Source: Chryseobacterium sp. BGARF1 (GTDB lineage: Bacteria > Bacteroidota > Bacteroidia > Flavobacteriales > Weeksellaceae). From it: a DNA stretch of 64,000 nucleotides. The position numbers and the translations under genes are program-made. This document shows positions 8,868 to 17,868 of the stretch, one piece after another. The notes beneath the pieces are model-generated. The model saw only the letters and a program-made list of their open reading frames with translations, was not told the origin of the DNA and did not search any database. The stretch is taken from positions 80,471 to 144,470 of the forward strand of contig NZ_LELA01000055.1 of assembly GCF_001677955.1 (NCBI RefSeq), read 5' to 3'. How positions within the stretch are numbered: the first letter of the stretch is position 1; each line of letters begins with the position of its first letter.

Positions 8868-9422
8868 TCATTCTTGATACTTATATCCTCGATAAATTGA
8901 ATCTAAAAGTTTATTTTTTTCTTCATCCGTAAGCTTATTATATTTTTCAATCGGGAATTTAGCAATTCTCAAAATTTCAATTAATTTATTTTCTTCCGAT
9001 TCTTTCTGTAGATGTTTTTTTAACATATCATTTGCCGCATTCTCCAACTTCATATCATAGTAAAAAGTGATGACTTCTTTTTGTACTTGAACTTGATAAA
9101 AAGCCTTTTGTAAATTAAAAAATCTTTTAATTAAATTATCATCACTACTTATTTTTAAATAATTGTATCGTTTACCTGTTAGATTACTAAAATCGTTAAA
9201 AATATCACTTGCCTTTTCACTACTTTTATAATTATCATTTATGAGCAATTTATCCTTGAAAAAATCAGCTTTTTTAATCATCTCTAAATTGTAATTTAAT
9301 GAATCTGATTTATAATTTAAAGAGTCAGCCAACCTCATAGCTTCTTTAAACTCTAAATCAGTTTTTTCGAAGTTTTGAGAAAAGATAAAAATTGGCAGTA
9401 GAAGAAATAATAAACATTTCAT
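8868..9422 (-). CDS. secreted hypothetical protein (moron candidate)
   Basis: A 184-residue protein with a clear signal peptide (MKCLLFLLLPIFIFSQ, cleavage after about residue 16) and a helical, charged mature part. Signal peptides are unusual among virion assembly genes. With its strong terminator it looks like a lysogenic-conversion or envelope-acting accessory gene inside the tail region. No family is recognised. Confidence 0.6.
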   Translation of the reverse strand: MKCLLFLLLPIFIFSQNFEKTDLEFKEAMRLADSLNYKSDSLNYNLEMIKKADFFKDKLLINDNYKSSEKASDIFNDFSNLTGKRYNYLKISSDDNLIKRFFNLQKAFYQVQVQKEVITFYYDMKLENAANDMLKKHLQKESEENKLIEILRIAKFPIEKYNKLTDEEKNKLLDSIYRGYKYQE

Positions 9423-9425
9423 ATA

Positions 9426-9710
9426 CTATTTTTTATATTTTGAAAGATATATAGCCGAAATAACAGCCATTTTTTTTAAATCAATAGAAGCGTCTCCGGC
9501 TTCTGAAATATGCTTTAAAATATCTAGTTCTTTTACTAAGTGAGCTCTTTTCAAAGTAATTAACGTAGTACCTATTTGATGCAGATTATCATCGCTTTCA
9601 GATAGTTTATATTTTGTTAAAACCATTCTCATTAAAGGTTTTATCTCATTTGTTTTTGGGAATCCGTCGAACTCGGTCGACATAAAAGTATAAGGATCTA
9701 CTTTACTCAT
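9426..9710 (-). CDS. hypothetical phage protein
   Basis: A 94-residue, mainly helical protein of unknown family. It ends 3 nt before the secreted-protein gene, so the two are probably co-transcribed. A hairpin lies upstream of its promoter region. Confidence 0.5.
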   Translation of the reverse strand: MSKVDPYTFMSTEFDGFPKTNEIKPLMRMVLTKYKLSESDDNLHQIGTTLITLKRAHLVKELDILKHISEAGDASIDLKKMAVISAIYLSKYKK

Positions 9711-9760
9711 TTTATGGTTTTTGGCAAATATAATTAAATTCGAAGTTTATATTTTACGGG

Positions 9761-9814
9761 AACCCATAAACCAACAAAAAAAACTATTTGTTAGGTGGTT
9801 TATTAATATGGGTT
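9761..9814 (-). terminator. long hairpin, probable terminator
   Basis: AACCCATA pairs with TATGGGTT around an inner imperfect stem (AACCAACAAA with TTTGTTAGGTGGTT). It covers the stop of the 9813-10313 gene, but the T-run on the minus strand is weak. Confidence 0.5.
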
Positions 9815-10313
9815 AACATGTACTTTCTAAGTCTTTCCAGTCAGAAAAATCTACTTTGAGAGGTTGCTTATTTTTCATATTAAATAAAACATCTACTCCA
9901 AAATCTCCTGAAGATAACTCAACAGGTTTGATTTCTACAGAATCTTTTAAAAATGCATTGTAAAGAAAATGATCAGAATTAAAAGACTCGTAGCGCATAC
10001 GAGATATAATCTTAATGGCTAATTGCTCAGCATCATGTATCGCCTGATATTGAGCATCCAAATCGCCGGGCTTAATTTTATTAAACATAATAGCAAACCC
10101 AATCTTTCTTACAGCCAACGAATTTTCACCTTGACCATCGAAGCCTAAAGTATATCTGAAAAGAGCAAGAATGGGAGATTTTAATCCTTTTACAGATGAT
10201 TTTTTAGAGCTCCATTCACGTTCAAAAAAACCAACGAAATCATTGAGAAATGTTGATTGCATTACTAAATTTTCAAAGTAATTTTTTACTTCTAAATAAC
10301 TATTTTCTTTCAT
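9813..10313 (-). CDS. hypothetical phage tail-region protein
   Basis: A 166-residue soluble protein of unknown family. Its ATG lies inside the end of the preceding 258-residue gene (14-nt overlap, +1 relative frame), so translation is coupled. The pair sits upstream of the tape measure, where tail assembly chaperones are often found, but no convincing slippery site was seen at the overlap. Confidence 0.5.
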   Translation of the reverse strand: MKENSYLEVKNYFENLVMQSTFLNDFVGFFEREWSSKKSSVKGLKSPILALFRYTLGFDGQGENSLAVRKIGFAIMFNKIKPGDLDAQYQAIHDAEQLAIKIISRMRYESFNSDHFLYNAFLKDSVEIKPVELSSGDFGVDVLFNMKNKQPLKVDFSDWKDLESTC

Positions 10314-11076
10314 TTGCTTTGGCTTTTGCTCGGTGATATAAAATACTTTCTGACAGTACGCTCAGGAATTCATAAACTCGGACCTGGTTAACGTCCTGTT
10401 TCTTTCCTAATGGCTGAAGCTCATCCATCGACATCCCAATGATTATCTTATCGAAAGGGATAAATTGATTATCTTTTTTAGTGAAAATTGGCTGTAATTT
10501 TTTTTCTTCAGTCTCTTCTTTCGGTTTTGGAAAAACAACAGGGAAGGTTTTAGAAATTTGTTGACGAGTAAATAAAAATGCTAATGCAATTACTTCCATT
10601 TGTTTTACTGGAAGCTTTCTAGTGATTTCATCAACTGCAGCGATATCTAAATCATCAAATTCTTTTTTGATTCGGTAAAGAGAGGCTACCAATCTCTTTA
10701 AATTTAAAACCGACCTTTCTTTATTCCATAAATAAAAATAGGTGTCAATTGTCGAAAAGTGTCTAACGGTAATATTTCCGAGAGCATCGGCAGGCTTAAA
10801 AAGTCCGGGGATTTCAGGAAAAGAGTAGTAGTCTGCTTTATCCTTCAGAAAATTAGTGTATTTACCCAGTTCCGATATGGGTACATTTTTTCTAAGCTTG
10901 TCAAAGTTATATAAATCTGCTTGAGAAGTTGATTTTTGATAAACAATCAAAATCATCTGAAAATAAGCTTCAGGAAAATTTTCGATGGGGGTATTTAGAT
11001 ATAAATGTGCAATTTCCTGCAGTTGCCATTCGTTGAGTTCGTCCCAGGATTTTGCGATTCTGATATGTTCTGCCAT
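10300..11076 (-). CDS. hypothetical phage tail-region protein
   Basis: A 258-residue soluble protein, start MAEHIRIAKSWDELNEW, the first gene of a unit driven by promoter motif copy 4. No family is recognised. It overlaps the 9813-10313 gene by 14 nt and may act with it in tail assembly. The charged linker near residues 185-195 (KPKEETEEKK) suggests two domains. Confidence 0.5.
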   Translation of the reverse strand: MAEHIRIAKSWDELNEWQLQEIAHLYLNTPIENFPEAYFQMILIVYQKSTSQADLYNFDKLRKNVPISELGKYTNFLKDKADYYSFPEIPGLFKPADALGNITVRHFSTIDTYFYLWNKERSVLNLKRLVASLYRIKKEFDDLDIAAVDEITRKLPVKQMEVIALAFLFTRQQISKTFPVVFPKPKEETEEKKLQPIFTKKDNQFIPFDKIIIGMSMDELQPLGKKQDVNQVRVYEFLSVLSESILYHRAKAKANERK

Positions 11077-11090
11077 ATTTTAATTTGACA

Positions 11091-11125
11091 GCAAAATGCA
11101 CCTTCTAGCATTTCTATAAAAGGAC
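11091..11125 (-). promoter_or_regulatory. phage bipartite promoter motif, copy 4
   Basis: Minus strand TTGTCCTTT, 22 nt, TTTTGC, ending 14 nt before the ATG at 11076. Confidence 0.6.
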
Positions 11126-11214
11126 AAAACAATACTAGATGCTTTTAGAAAAAACAGTTTTCCTAAAGCGAAAAATTAAAAAAAAAAATTAATTATTTTT
11201 GCAAAAAAAACTAA

Positions 11215-11964
11215 ATGAGTACATTTTTACAACTTTATAAAGACAACATTGGAAAGACCGTTACGAAAACTATTATTGGAGCCTTAGTCGGGGCATTAAT
11301 TACATTAGGTGGATATATACTTTTTGATAGTTTTCCAGAAAAGCAGAAAATCGAAAATGAATTTGCTGAACATATTGAGAATATAGAAAAAGAGATAGAC
11401 CAAATGTCAAAAATTAGTGATCATTTTGAGGCAGGTGATAATACGTTTGACAATTTTGCTAATAGATTAGAATTTATTATTTCATTATCACAAAGGTTTG
11501 AACAAGATAATGCATTTACTTTAACATCTGTTGATAGAGAGAAAGCGAATAAATTTTTCAAACAAAATTTGCTTGATTCGGGATTAAATTCAGCAATTGT
11601 TGCTGACTACAAAATGGAGGAGGACAAACAGCTTGAGGATGCTCTTAAATTGGAAAAACAGATTTTAAGCAGTCTTAAGGAAAATCCAATTGTTGATAAA
11701 ACTATAAATAACATAATAAATGATTATATTTTCAGCTCTAAGAAGATGAATGATTTTGTTATAATCAGTAATAAAAGACTATTGAAAGATCTACAAAAAC
11801 GAAAAGCGGATAAGAAGCATCAAATTGAATTTAATAAAACACAGGAAAAATTCAAACGGAATGCATATTTGAATATCGCAGCTACTGAAGGAGTATTATT
11901 ATGTAGTTTCTTGTTAGTTTTCTTTATATTTATTGCTGTAAAAGTCGGACATTTAAAAGAGTAG
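11215..11964 (+). CDS. two-TM membrane protein, inserted on the opposite strand (moron candidate)
   Basis: A 249-residue protein with an N-terminal membrane segment (IIGALVGALITLGGYIL), a long charged helical middle predicted to form coiled coil, and a C-terminal membrane segment (GVLLCSFLLVFFIFIAV). It is the only clear rightward gene within the late region and has a private promoter-like TATTTTTG just before the start and a strong terminator behind. These traits fit a moron expressed from the prophage, for example a superinfection-exclusion or envelope protein. No family is recognised. Confidence 0.65.
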   Translation: MSTFLQLYKDNIGKTVTKTIIGALVGALITLGGYILFDSFPEKQKIENEFAEHIENIEKEIDQMSKISDHFEAGDNTFDNFANRLEFIISLSQRFEQDNAFTLTSVDREKANKFFKQNLLDSGLNSAIVADYKMEEDKQLEDALKLEKQILSSLKENPIVDKTINNIINDYIFSSKKMNDFVIISNKRLLKDLQKRKADKKHQIEFNKTQEKFKRNAYLNIAATEGVLLCSFLLVFFIFIAVKVGHLKE

Positions 11965-11990
11965 ATTTAATTTTTTTAAATCATTTACTA

Positions 11991-12023
11991 AAAATAGGTA
12001 TCAAATTAATTGATACCTATTTT
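11991..12023. terminator. bidirectional intrinsic terminator
   Basis: AAAATAGGTATCAA and TTGATACCTATTTT form a perfect 14-bp stem between two convergent genes (ends at 11964 and 12028), with A/T tracts on both sides. Confidence 0.9.
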
Positions 12024-12027
12024 AGTT

Positions 12028-12591
12028 TTAAACTAAATCGTCGAATTTCTTTAAAATTTTAGATAATCCATTCCCGATAATATCTTTATTTGTAAGAATA
12101 CTTTCAACAGCTCCGGTTCCGGTAATGAAATCAACTTCTACAAGAACCGATATTCCAGATCCAAGATTGAGAATTCCAATACGAGAATGCTGAGAATTAT
12201 TTTCAGGTTTTACACCTCTGTTTTTAATTCCTAATGTTTGACTTAAAAATTCGTTGACCTCGTTGGCCATCTTATATGAATTTGAATTCTTATTTTCAAA
12301 ATCTTTTTTGTTAACATAACACTCAACTCCACGAGTTGTGCTACTTACTGCAGCGTTCAAATGAATATCAAAAACGACCGATCCTGAAGCCGGCTTGATT
12401 CTAGTCTGATATTGTTTGTTCGTTTCCCAATCTTTATCTAAAACAATATTTTTATCATCGCTTTGATCGACAATAGAATCACGAATAATCTTGGTGATAT
12501 CAGCTTCTTTGTAGCCATTTGCTACAGCTCCAGGATCTGCATTATTATGACCTGCAGAAAGGTAAGTTCTTAACGGAGAAAATTGTATCAT
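12028..12591 (-). CDS. phage endolysin, N-acetylmuramoyl-L-alanine amidase (Amidase_3)
   Basis: A 187-residue protein consisting of an Amidase_3 domain only. The zinc ligands are visible: His15 in SAGHNNADPGA, Glu29 in GYKEAD, His77 in DIHLNAA, and the catalytic Glu152 in LVEVDF. It would cut the amide bond between MurNAc and the stem peptide at lysis. There is no signal peptide, so release should need the holin. It lies directly after the spanin-like lipoprotein and the holin, completing a lysis cassette. Confidence 0.88.
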   Translation of the reverse strand: MIQFSPLRTYLSAGHNNADPGAVANGYKEADITKIIRDSIVDQSDDKNIVLDKDWETNKQYQTRIKPASGSVVFDIHLNAAVSSTTRGVECYVNKKDFENKNSNSYKMANEVNEFLSQTLGIKNRGVKPENNSQHSRIGILNLGSGISVLVEVDFITGTGAVESILTNKDIIGNGLSKILKKFDDLV

Positions 12592-12599
12592 AGTTGTTT

Positions 12600-13163
12600 T
12601 TAAAATTCGGTTTTATTTTTTAAACTTAAACGGTTGTAAATAATTGTGAACCAATTGCTTTTTTTAACCCAACTCCAAAATAACTTTAATAAGTAGGAGA
12701 GTAAAAAACCTGCAATTAAAAATAGGTACCAAGAACTGTAAATTTTCACTTTTTCAGAATGTTTCGTTACAGTTTTGTAAGTTGTATGGCTTTTATAGGT
12801 CGTTTGGCTTTTGTAAATTATTTGAGAGAAAAAAATTTTTTCAATCCTAATTTCTTTTTTCTCCGCAACTTTTTCAAAATTGAGTTCTGCGTTGGTTTCG
12901 CCTTTAAAAACCTGACCATCTGGAGACGTAAAATTGAAAAACGAGTTTTGCCCGGCTATTGGTTTTACAGCAATTTTATACCCACTATTTTCAATTCTTA
13001 CAGAACCATTTTCAAAAGATTGAGTTGCTGTAGATAAATTTTCATCTTTTTGCAGAATAGTTTTTCCTGATAATTCTTCAGAGTTTTTATATTTGTTTTT
13101 TGTTACAGAACCGCATGAGATGAGTAATAAACTAAGCAGCGTTATTAAGATCGTTTTCATCAT
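12600..13163 (-). CDS. lipoprotein with C-terminal TM segment, unimolecular-spanin candidate
   Basis: A 187-residue protein with a lipoprotein signal (LLSLLLISCGS, lipobox Cys at about 17), a beta-rich periplasmic part of about 120 residues, and a C-terminal membrane segment (WYLFLIAGFLLSYLLKLF) followed by a basic cytoplasmic tail. A protein anchored in the outer membrane by lipid and in the inner membrane by a TM helix is the architecture of u-spanins such as phage T1 gp11, which fuse the two membranes at lysis. Its place between holin and amidase supports this. Sequence homology to known spanins is not visible. It overlaps the holin gene by 32 nt. Confidence 0.6.
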   Translation of the reverse strand: MMKTILITLLSLLLISCGSVTKNKYKNSEELSGKTILQKDENLSTATQSFENGSVRIENSGYKIAVKPIAGQNSFFNFTSPDGQVFKGETNAELNFEKVAEKKEIRIEKIFFSQIIYKSQTTYKSHTTYKTVTKHSEKVKIYSSWYLFLIAGFLLSYLLKLFWSWVKKSNWFTIIYNRLSLKNKTEF

Positions 13164-13692
13164 TTAATTTTTCGATTTTTTTAATTTTCATGTTTAAAAT
13201 TTTTGTAAAAGTGACAGCTGCTCTTATCTCCATTTTTGCCATATTTTCGGCAATGCTCAGAAGAATAAAGATTCCAATTGTTAAGACAAAAGAATAGTGA
13301 ATTGTAGCTACTGTTCCGACGGTCATATCCTTTATCCATTCAGGAGCAATATTCGACGTTTCAAGACCTCTTTTAAAAGTGTTTGTTAGGAAAATAACAG
13401 TGAACATCACAAAAGGTTTGAAGATTCCCCTGAAGAACCTATCACTTTCAAATTTTCGGTCCAGGTAGACGAGATTTGCATAAAGACCCACAAGTAGATC
13501 CACAACAGTTCCCGCTGCAAAGAAAACCCACAGTAACATTGAAATTCCACTGTGAGTTTCTATAAATCCGGAGAAAATTCCGAAAGTAAGAGAGCTCGCA
13601 AAAATACTTCCGAATAACGGATGGTACTTTCCGAAAAAATCTTCAATATTCAGGAATCCCATGAGTTGAAGAAAGTAGTTTATTGTTTTCAT
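13132..13692 (-). CDS. phage holin family protein
   Basis: A 186-residue protein with about four hydrophobic segments (for example SIFASSLTFGIFSGFI, MLLWVFFAAGTVVDLLVG, FVMFTVIFLTNTF, FVLTIGIFILLSIA) and a charged C-terminus, similar in layout to Phage_holin_4 (toxin secretion/lysis holins). It would form the membrane lesion that releases the amidase. First gene of the lysis cassette. Confidence 0.75.
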   Translation of the reverse strand: MKTINYFLQLMGFLNIEDFFGKYHPLFGSIFASSLTFGIFSGFIETHSGISMLLWVFFAAGTVVDLLVGLYANLVYLDRKFESDRFFRGIFKPFVMFTVIFLTNTFKRGLETSNIAPEWIKDMTVGTVATIHYSFVLTIGIFILLSIAENMAKMEIRAAVTFTKILNMKIKKIEKLNDENDLNNAA

Positions 13693-13790
13693 TACCTTAA
13701 AGAGTAAAATTTAAATTGTTTTCTAATAGTTTCTTTCTCCTGGTTTTAAGCAGGACCGCCAATATCATTATTATTGCTTTCAAGGTTTAT

Positions 13791-16046
13791 TTACGACAAA
13801 AAAGGCTTTTTTATTTTCGTTATGATTCTTTGACTACCTCTATAGCCAAAAATTGCATAATCCTTATCTTTTTCCAAGTTTGAAAATTCATAGGCACCAT
13901 CAAGTGAAGTTAATGTTGTGTTTAAAATAGTATCTTTATTTTTTTCAACTAAGAATAATGACACACCTGAAGCGGGTAATTCGTCGTAAAAAACAGTACC
14001 TGCAAATTTGTATATTTCAGTAATCACAATTACAACAGTTTGAGTTGCTGTTGTAGAAGTTCCTTTCAAATTTTTTGCAACAAATCTATATCTAAATGAT
14101 GTTTGACTTGAATATGGGGTTGATTTAGCACCATTTGAAGTGAACACAGGAATCGTTTCAATTTGATTATTTTGAAGGTCCAAAATTTCAAAGTATGCTT
14201 CCGTGACCGGTGTACCTCCTGAAGATGTAATACTTGCGTTCAAAATATAATTATTATTATTATCTAAAGTTGTTATTGGCAAACTTACAATTACGGGATT
14301 TGTGAAAATTATTAAATCAGGTATCTTGAAAGTCGCATAATCAGAACGTGCTATTCCGTTATTTTTCCAAAAAAAAGCATGAAAAGTTTGCGTGTCCGGA
14401 TCAAACAAAACCTCATTCATAATGCCCTCAGCATTATAATTATACTGCTGAATGGTCGCCATACCTGGTTTCTCGGAAGTCCAGTCACTTGTTGTTAAAG
14501 TATTCAATTGATAAATTTTCCGATTTACTTTAAAGTCAAATAAGAAATCACCAAAAAATAAAGAAGCATACGATACTATAGTTTGGGGGTATGAACCATA
14601 ATCCTGCAGCGATAACGCACCCAATGGTAGTACTTCTAAATTAGATTTTCTCACAGCATAAGTTCCATAACCAATTCCAACAGTATCAGAAGGACCTAAC
14701 TCAATTCCCAAATAACAAAATTCTGTGTTTTGCGTCATGTCATCAGTTGCTTTTGGCACTTGAACAGATCCTAAAATACTTAAATTACTTTTAAGTATTT
14801 TAGCAAAACTATATGGATTATTAGAGGATCCACTTGTTGTCGCTATAAAAACATGACTATCATCAACAACGCCCGAGTGAATATAGTTGTTGGGTGTTCC
14901 CGGTATTGCCGGACTTAATGATGTGCTGTAAAGAATATACGGCATAATATCAGTCACACCAGGTAAAGAATTTTGTAAATCAGTCGCTCTTATTTTACAA
15001 ATTTTAGTAGTACTTACTACATATAGGAACTCCTGATCTCCTAAAATTGGGCTTAATGCAATACTTCCAAATGCTGTAAACTTGAAACTTCTATATTCTA
15101 AAGTAGTAGGATTAATCTGGAAAAGTTCATTTGAACCCAGAGCGTATAGATAGCCTGAGCATTCGATTATTTGATCAAATCCATATGCTATAGCCCCTGC
15201 GGTATCTAAAAGGCTTAAATAAGTAATATTACTTGAATCAGTAGCAGATATCTTGACAATATTATTATTTGTAGCATCCTTATTTCTTGCACTGCCAAAT
15301 ATAAATCCATTAAATAATGTTGATCCATGAACACCTGATAATGATAAGTTTTTAATATTCAAAAGCGCTATGTCTTTAATTGGATTTTTTAATATTATAA
15401 AATTCTTATTATAAACAAATTTCGTTTCTTCATTTGAAGGACCAACAATTACACTTTCAATTTTCTTGATTACTATATTGTAATCCGTTGTTTGAAAATT
15501 CATGTAATCTGTGTTATTCTGACCTCGATTAATTACCCTAGTAACATTATGAAGTACGTCACCATCATAGTAGGTAATACGCCACTCTAATCGAGACACA
15601 AAAGAATAGCTTAATAAGTTACCGGGATTAAAAATTTGAGCTTCAAAATCTATGGGAACTTTGAATAATCCGTTGCCTAAATTTGATGCAAGTCTATCAT
15701 GAGGAGCTTTTATTTCATTTCCTACAAAATTAAATCCATGTTTAGAATCTACTGCAGTGCCATCTATAATTCCATCAAAACGAATAAATATATATTTATT
15801 CCAAGCATCTGCCCATGGAATATCTGCGCCTGAATAAGCATAATTAGTAGGACCATTCACAAAACCAGTTATTGGCTGCGCAGGCCCCCAAACGATATCT
15901 GAACTACTAGGTGCAGAAGCTATATTTGACAAGCCTAAATATAAATTACCACTTACAGAAGTTATTGCAGTATCAAATACTGCAACGGATTTAAAAAATC
16001 CGCTATTTTCAATTAATCTTCCTGCTTCTACTCTTGTGTTTGCCAT
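13791..16046 (-). CDS. large tail fibre / receptor-binding candidate
   Basis: A 751-residue beta-rich protein, start MANTRVEAGRLIENSGFF. The N-terminus (about 1-200) resembles a virion attachment domain, the middle (about 240-560) has repeated short strands like a beta-propeller, and the last 75 residues form a carboxypeptidase-regulatory-like or Ig domain (FAGTVFYDELPASGVSL to YEFSNLEKDKDYAIFGY). No signal peptide. It is encoded immediately upstream of the lysis cassette, as tail fibres often are. Confidence 0.6.
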   Translation of the reverse strand: MANTRVEAGRLIENSGFFKSVAVFDTAITSVSGNLYLGLSNIASAPSSSDIVWGPAQPITGFVNGPTNYAYSGADIPWADAWNKYIFIRFDGIIDGTAVDSKHGFNFVGNEIKAPHDRLASNLGNGLFKVPIDFEAQIFNPGNLLSYSFVSRLEWRITYYDGDVLHNVTRVINRGQNNTDYMNFQTTDYNIVIKKIESVIVGPSNEETKFVYNKNFIILKNPIKDIALLNIKNLSLSGVHGSTLFNGFIFGSARNKDATNNNIVKISATDSSNITYLSLLDTAGAIAYGFDQIIECSGYLYALGSNELFQINPTTLEYRSFKFTAFGSIALSPILGDQEFLYVVSTTKICKIRATDLQNSLPGVTDIMPYILYSTSLSPAIPGTPNNYIHSGVVDDSHVFIATTSGSSNNPYSFAKILKSNLSILGSVQVPKATDDMTQNTEFCYLGIELGPSDTVGIGYGTYAVRKSNLEVLPLGALSLQDYGSYPQTIVSYASLFFGDFLFDFKVNRKIYQLNTLTTSDWTSEKPGMATIQQYNYNAEGIMNEVLFDPDTQTFHAFFWKNNGIARSDYATFKIPDLIIFTNPVIVSLPITTLDNNNNYILNASITSSGGTPVTEAYFEILDLQNNQIETIPVFTSNGAKSTPYSSQTSFRYRFVAKNLKGTSTTATQTVVIVITEIYKFAGTVFYDELPASGVSLFLVEKNKDTILNTTLTSLDGAYEFSNLEKDKDYAIFGYRGSQRIITKIKKPFLS

Positions 16047-16052
16047 ATCAAT

Positions 16053-16316
16053 CTAATCTATAAGTGTTAAATCGAAACCTTTAGCTTCATTAAAATTTCC
16101 ATCAATGCCAATAATGTCTTTAAATTGCGCTTTTTCAGAATCTGTTGCATCCTGGAATACATCCAAAAAATCCTTCATCGTTCCATCGACTTTAGTTTCA
16201 TTTAAATTATCAAAATAATCAAAGGAAATTTTAAAAGAGTCTCTCAAATCTTTTTCAGAAACCGCTCCTTCCGTATTATCGGGAATAAGCTCATATATCT
16301 TATCTAATTCAGTCAT
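16053..16316 (-). CDS. small acidic phage protein
   Basis: An 87-residue acidic protein (start MTELDKIYELIPDN) that sits 3 nt after the preceding gene and 6 nt before the fibre gene. It may be a fibre-associated or baseplate protein. Similar short acidic N-termini occur at the start of phage fibre proteins, but no family is assigned. Confidence 0.5.
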   Translation of the reverse strand: MTELDKIYELIPDNTEGAVSEKDLRDSFKISFDYFDNLNETKVDGTMKDFLDVFQDATDSEKAQFKDIIGIDGNFNEAKGFDLTLID

Positions 16317-16319
16317 AAA

Positions 16320-16880
16320 TTAACTTTTAAATCCTATTGAAAACCCTTTTGTAAATCCCCCAATCTCAATTTCTTTAATAGATTTTGGGTAGTAATAGAG
16401 TTGTGAATTACTTGATATTTTAACAGCCGCACCAGATAAGTCCTCATATTTTTTTCCTGAAGAAATTTCTGCTTCTTGAAGAAATGCTCTATTTCTTAAG
16501 TTACCTAGAATCCAGTTATTGCCGTTTGAATCAATAAAAGCAAAAACAAAGGGTGTTTGAGAATGCAGTGATAGAAACCCTAAAATTTCAGGACGCATAC
16601 CAAGTATATAAATGCTCAATTCCGATTTTATTTTTTTTTTTCCAGAAGCTCCTGAAAGCAAAACTTTCAATTCATTTTCATCAATAAGAATATCAAAACT
16701 TTCCCAAGAACCACTTTTAAACTTAATATCATTATTGATCGTGACTACTTCTTGATATGTATTTTTTGAAGTTGGCAGATCAATTGTGAGAAAAAATGAT
16801 GCTGGAGCGTAGTACAATTTTGTTTTTAGCCCAGAATAATATTCCATACTTGGATAAACATTGACACTCTGTATATTCAT
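16320..16880 (-). CDS. phage structural protein, unknown family
   Basis: A 186-residue, beta-rich protein with no signal peptide. First gene of the fibre/lysis unit, behind promoter motif copy 5. Length and predicted beta content would fit a tail or baseplate component. This is positional inference only. Confidence 0.5.
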   Translation of the reverse strand: MNIQSVNVYPSMEYYSGLKTKLYYAPASFFLTIDLPTSKNTYQEVVTINNDIKFKSGSWESFDILIDENELKVLLSGASGKKKIKSELSIYILGMRPEILGFLSLHSQTPFVFAFIDSNGNNWILGNLRNRAFLQEAEISSGKKYEDLSGAAVKISSNSQLYYYPKSIKEIEIGGFTKGFSIGFKS

Positions 16881-16905
16881 TCCTTCGAAAGTTTTTATTA
16901 TTTCA

Positions 16906-16940
16906 CAAAATAACCTCTATAGAAATTTGTTCAGAAGGAC
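16906..16940 (-). promoter_or_regulatory. phage bipartite promoter motif, copy 5
   Basis: Minus strand GTCCTTC (one mismatch), 22 nt, ATTTTG, ending 25 nt before the ATG at 16880. Confidence 0.5.
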
Positions 16941-16943
16941 GTT

Positions 16944-17834
16944 TTATGTTAAATAAATTCCTGAAGCTTTTGCCTGAATTTGTCGATCTGGAATAGGACC
17001 TGAATAACAAGGGAATTCATCAATATGAGTTTTTATATAATCAGTAATAACCTTTACAGTCGAGTCTCCAAGTTTCAGAAATTGTTTTCCGGACATCGCT
17101 TTCTCATCAAAGCTTAGAACTTGTGATTTTTGCCACGGAAGTTCCTCGTATTGTATTGCTACAGCATTTTGAAGAAAAACGAAATTTGGTAGTAGCGAGG
17201 CGTAGTAAAGCGAATAATAAACATTCGCTTGTTTTAAAATTTTGTAAAGATTAGGTTTTGTTTTAATCTGATCTAAACAATCTGGCTGAATTTTATCTAA
17301 AATATTGAGGGCATAAGCTTGTTCCAAAAAACTCTGCAGTAATGAAAAAACTTTTGGAGAATTTTTTATCGAATAAATCTTTTCAAATTCATCCGGAGTT
17401 TTAATATCTCCAGAAACATTCTCAAAAAATGGAATCCTTTCTTTTAAGGCTTCTAAAAATGAAAGTTTGGTGATTGCTTCAGAAAATAATTTGTCGGCAA
17501 ATTTCAGTAATGACAGCCCTAAATCACGAACGTCCCACCATGGTGCTGTTTTTGTTTTATCTTCATTAACTTGCTGTACACCATAATTTGTGATATGCAC
17601 TTTTATTTTTGGAATAGATAATGCGAAAGAGTAGTGAGTAGCAGCTTTCGTTAATAATCTAAAAATTTCAACTTCTCCAGCAACTTCTGAATCTTTAAGC
17701 TCTAGATAAATTTGCATAGGAATAAACTCAAAAATTTCTCCGAATCCAAGTTCTTGATCAACTAGATCCCAGTCAAAATTTTGTGGTAAAATCAGATACT
17801 CATTTATATTTTCTGGGGTTATATAATGTTCCAT
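16944..17834 (-). CDS. phage protein following portal (DUF6712-like?)
   Basis: A 296-residue, mainly helical soluble protein, start MEHYITPENINEYLI. It follows the portal by 35 nt. Similar proteins next to portal genes in Bacteroidetes phages are annotated as DUF6712, and they are thought to be connector or adaptor proteins. I recall this only from general pattern, not from a search. The leader in front of the ATG is repeated at 31.16 kb. Confidence 0.5.
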   Translation of the reverse strand: MEHYITPENINEYLILPQNFDWDLVDQELGFGEIFEFIPMQIYLELKDSEVAGEVEIFRLLTKAATHYSFALSIPKIKVHITNYGVQQVNEDKTKTAPWWDVRDLGLSLLKFADKLFSEAITKLSFLEALKERIPFFENVSGDIKTPDEFEKIYSIKNSPKVFSLLQSFLEQAYALNILDKIQPDCLDQIKTKPNLYKILKQANVYYSLYYASLLPNFVFLQNAVAIQYEELPWQKSQVLSFDEKAMSGKQFLKLGDSTVKVITDYIKTHIDEFPCYSGPIPDRQIQAKASGIYLT

Positions 17835-17860
17835 ATTTTCGGCGCAGTTTTCTGCATAAG
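17831..17860 (-). repeat. 30-bp leader repeat, copy A
   Basis: This stretch directly before the ATG at 17834 matches 31162-31191 at about 26 of 30 positions. On the minus strand it contains GCAGAAAACTGC, a small hairpin, then GCGCCGAAAAT before ATG GAA. Probably a conserved 5' UTR or ribosome-loading element. Confidence 0.5.
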
Positions 17861-17868
17861 TTTTTTTG

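Noticed and set aside
10300..10313. Programmed frameshift joining the 258- and 166-residue tail genes
   Set aside because: The overlap is in the +1 relation and no proper slippery heptamer was found; coupling by overlap is enough.
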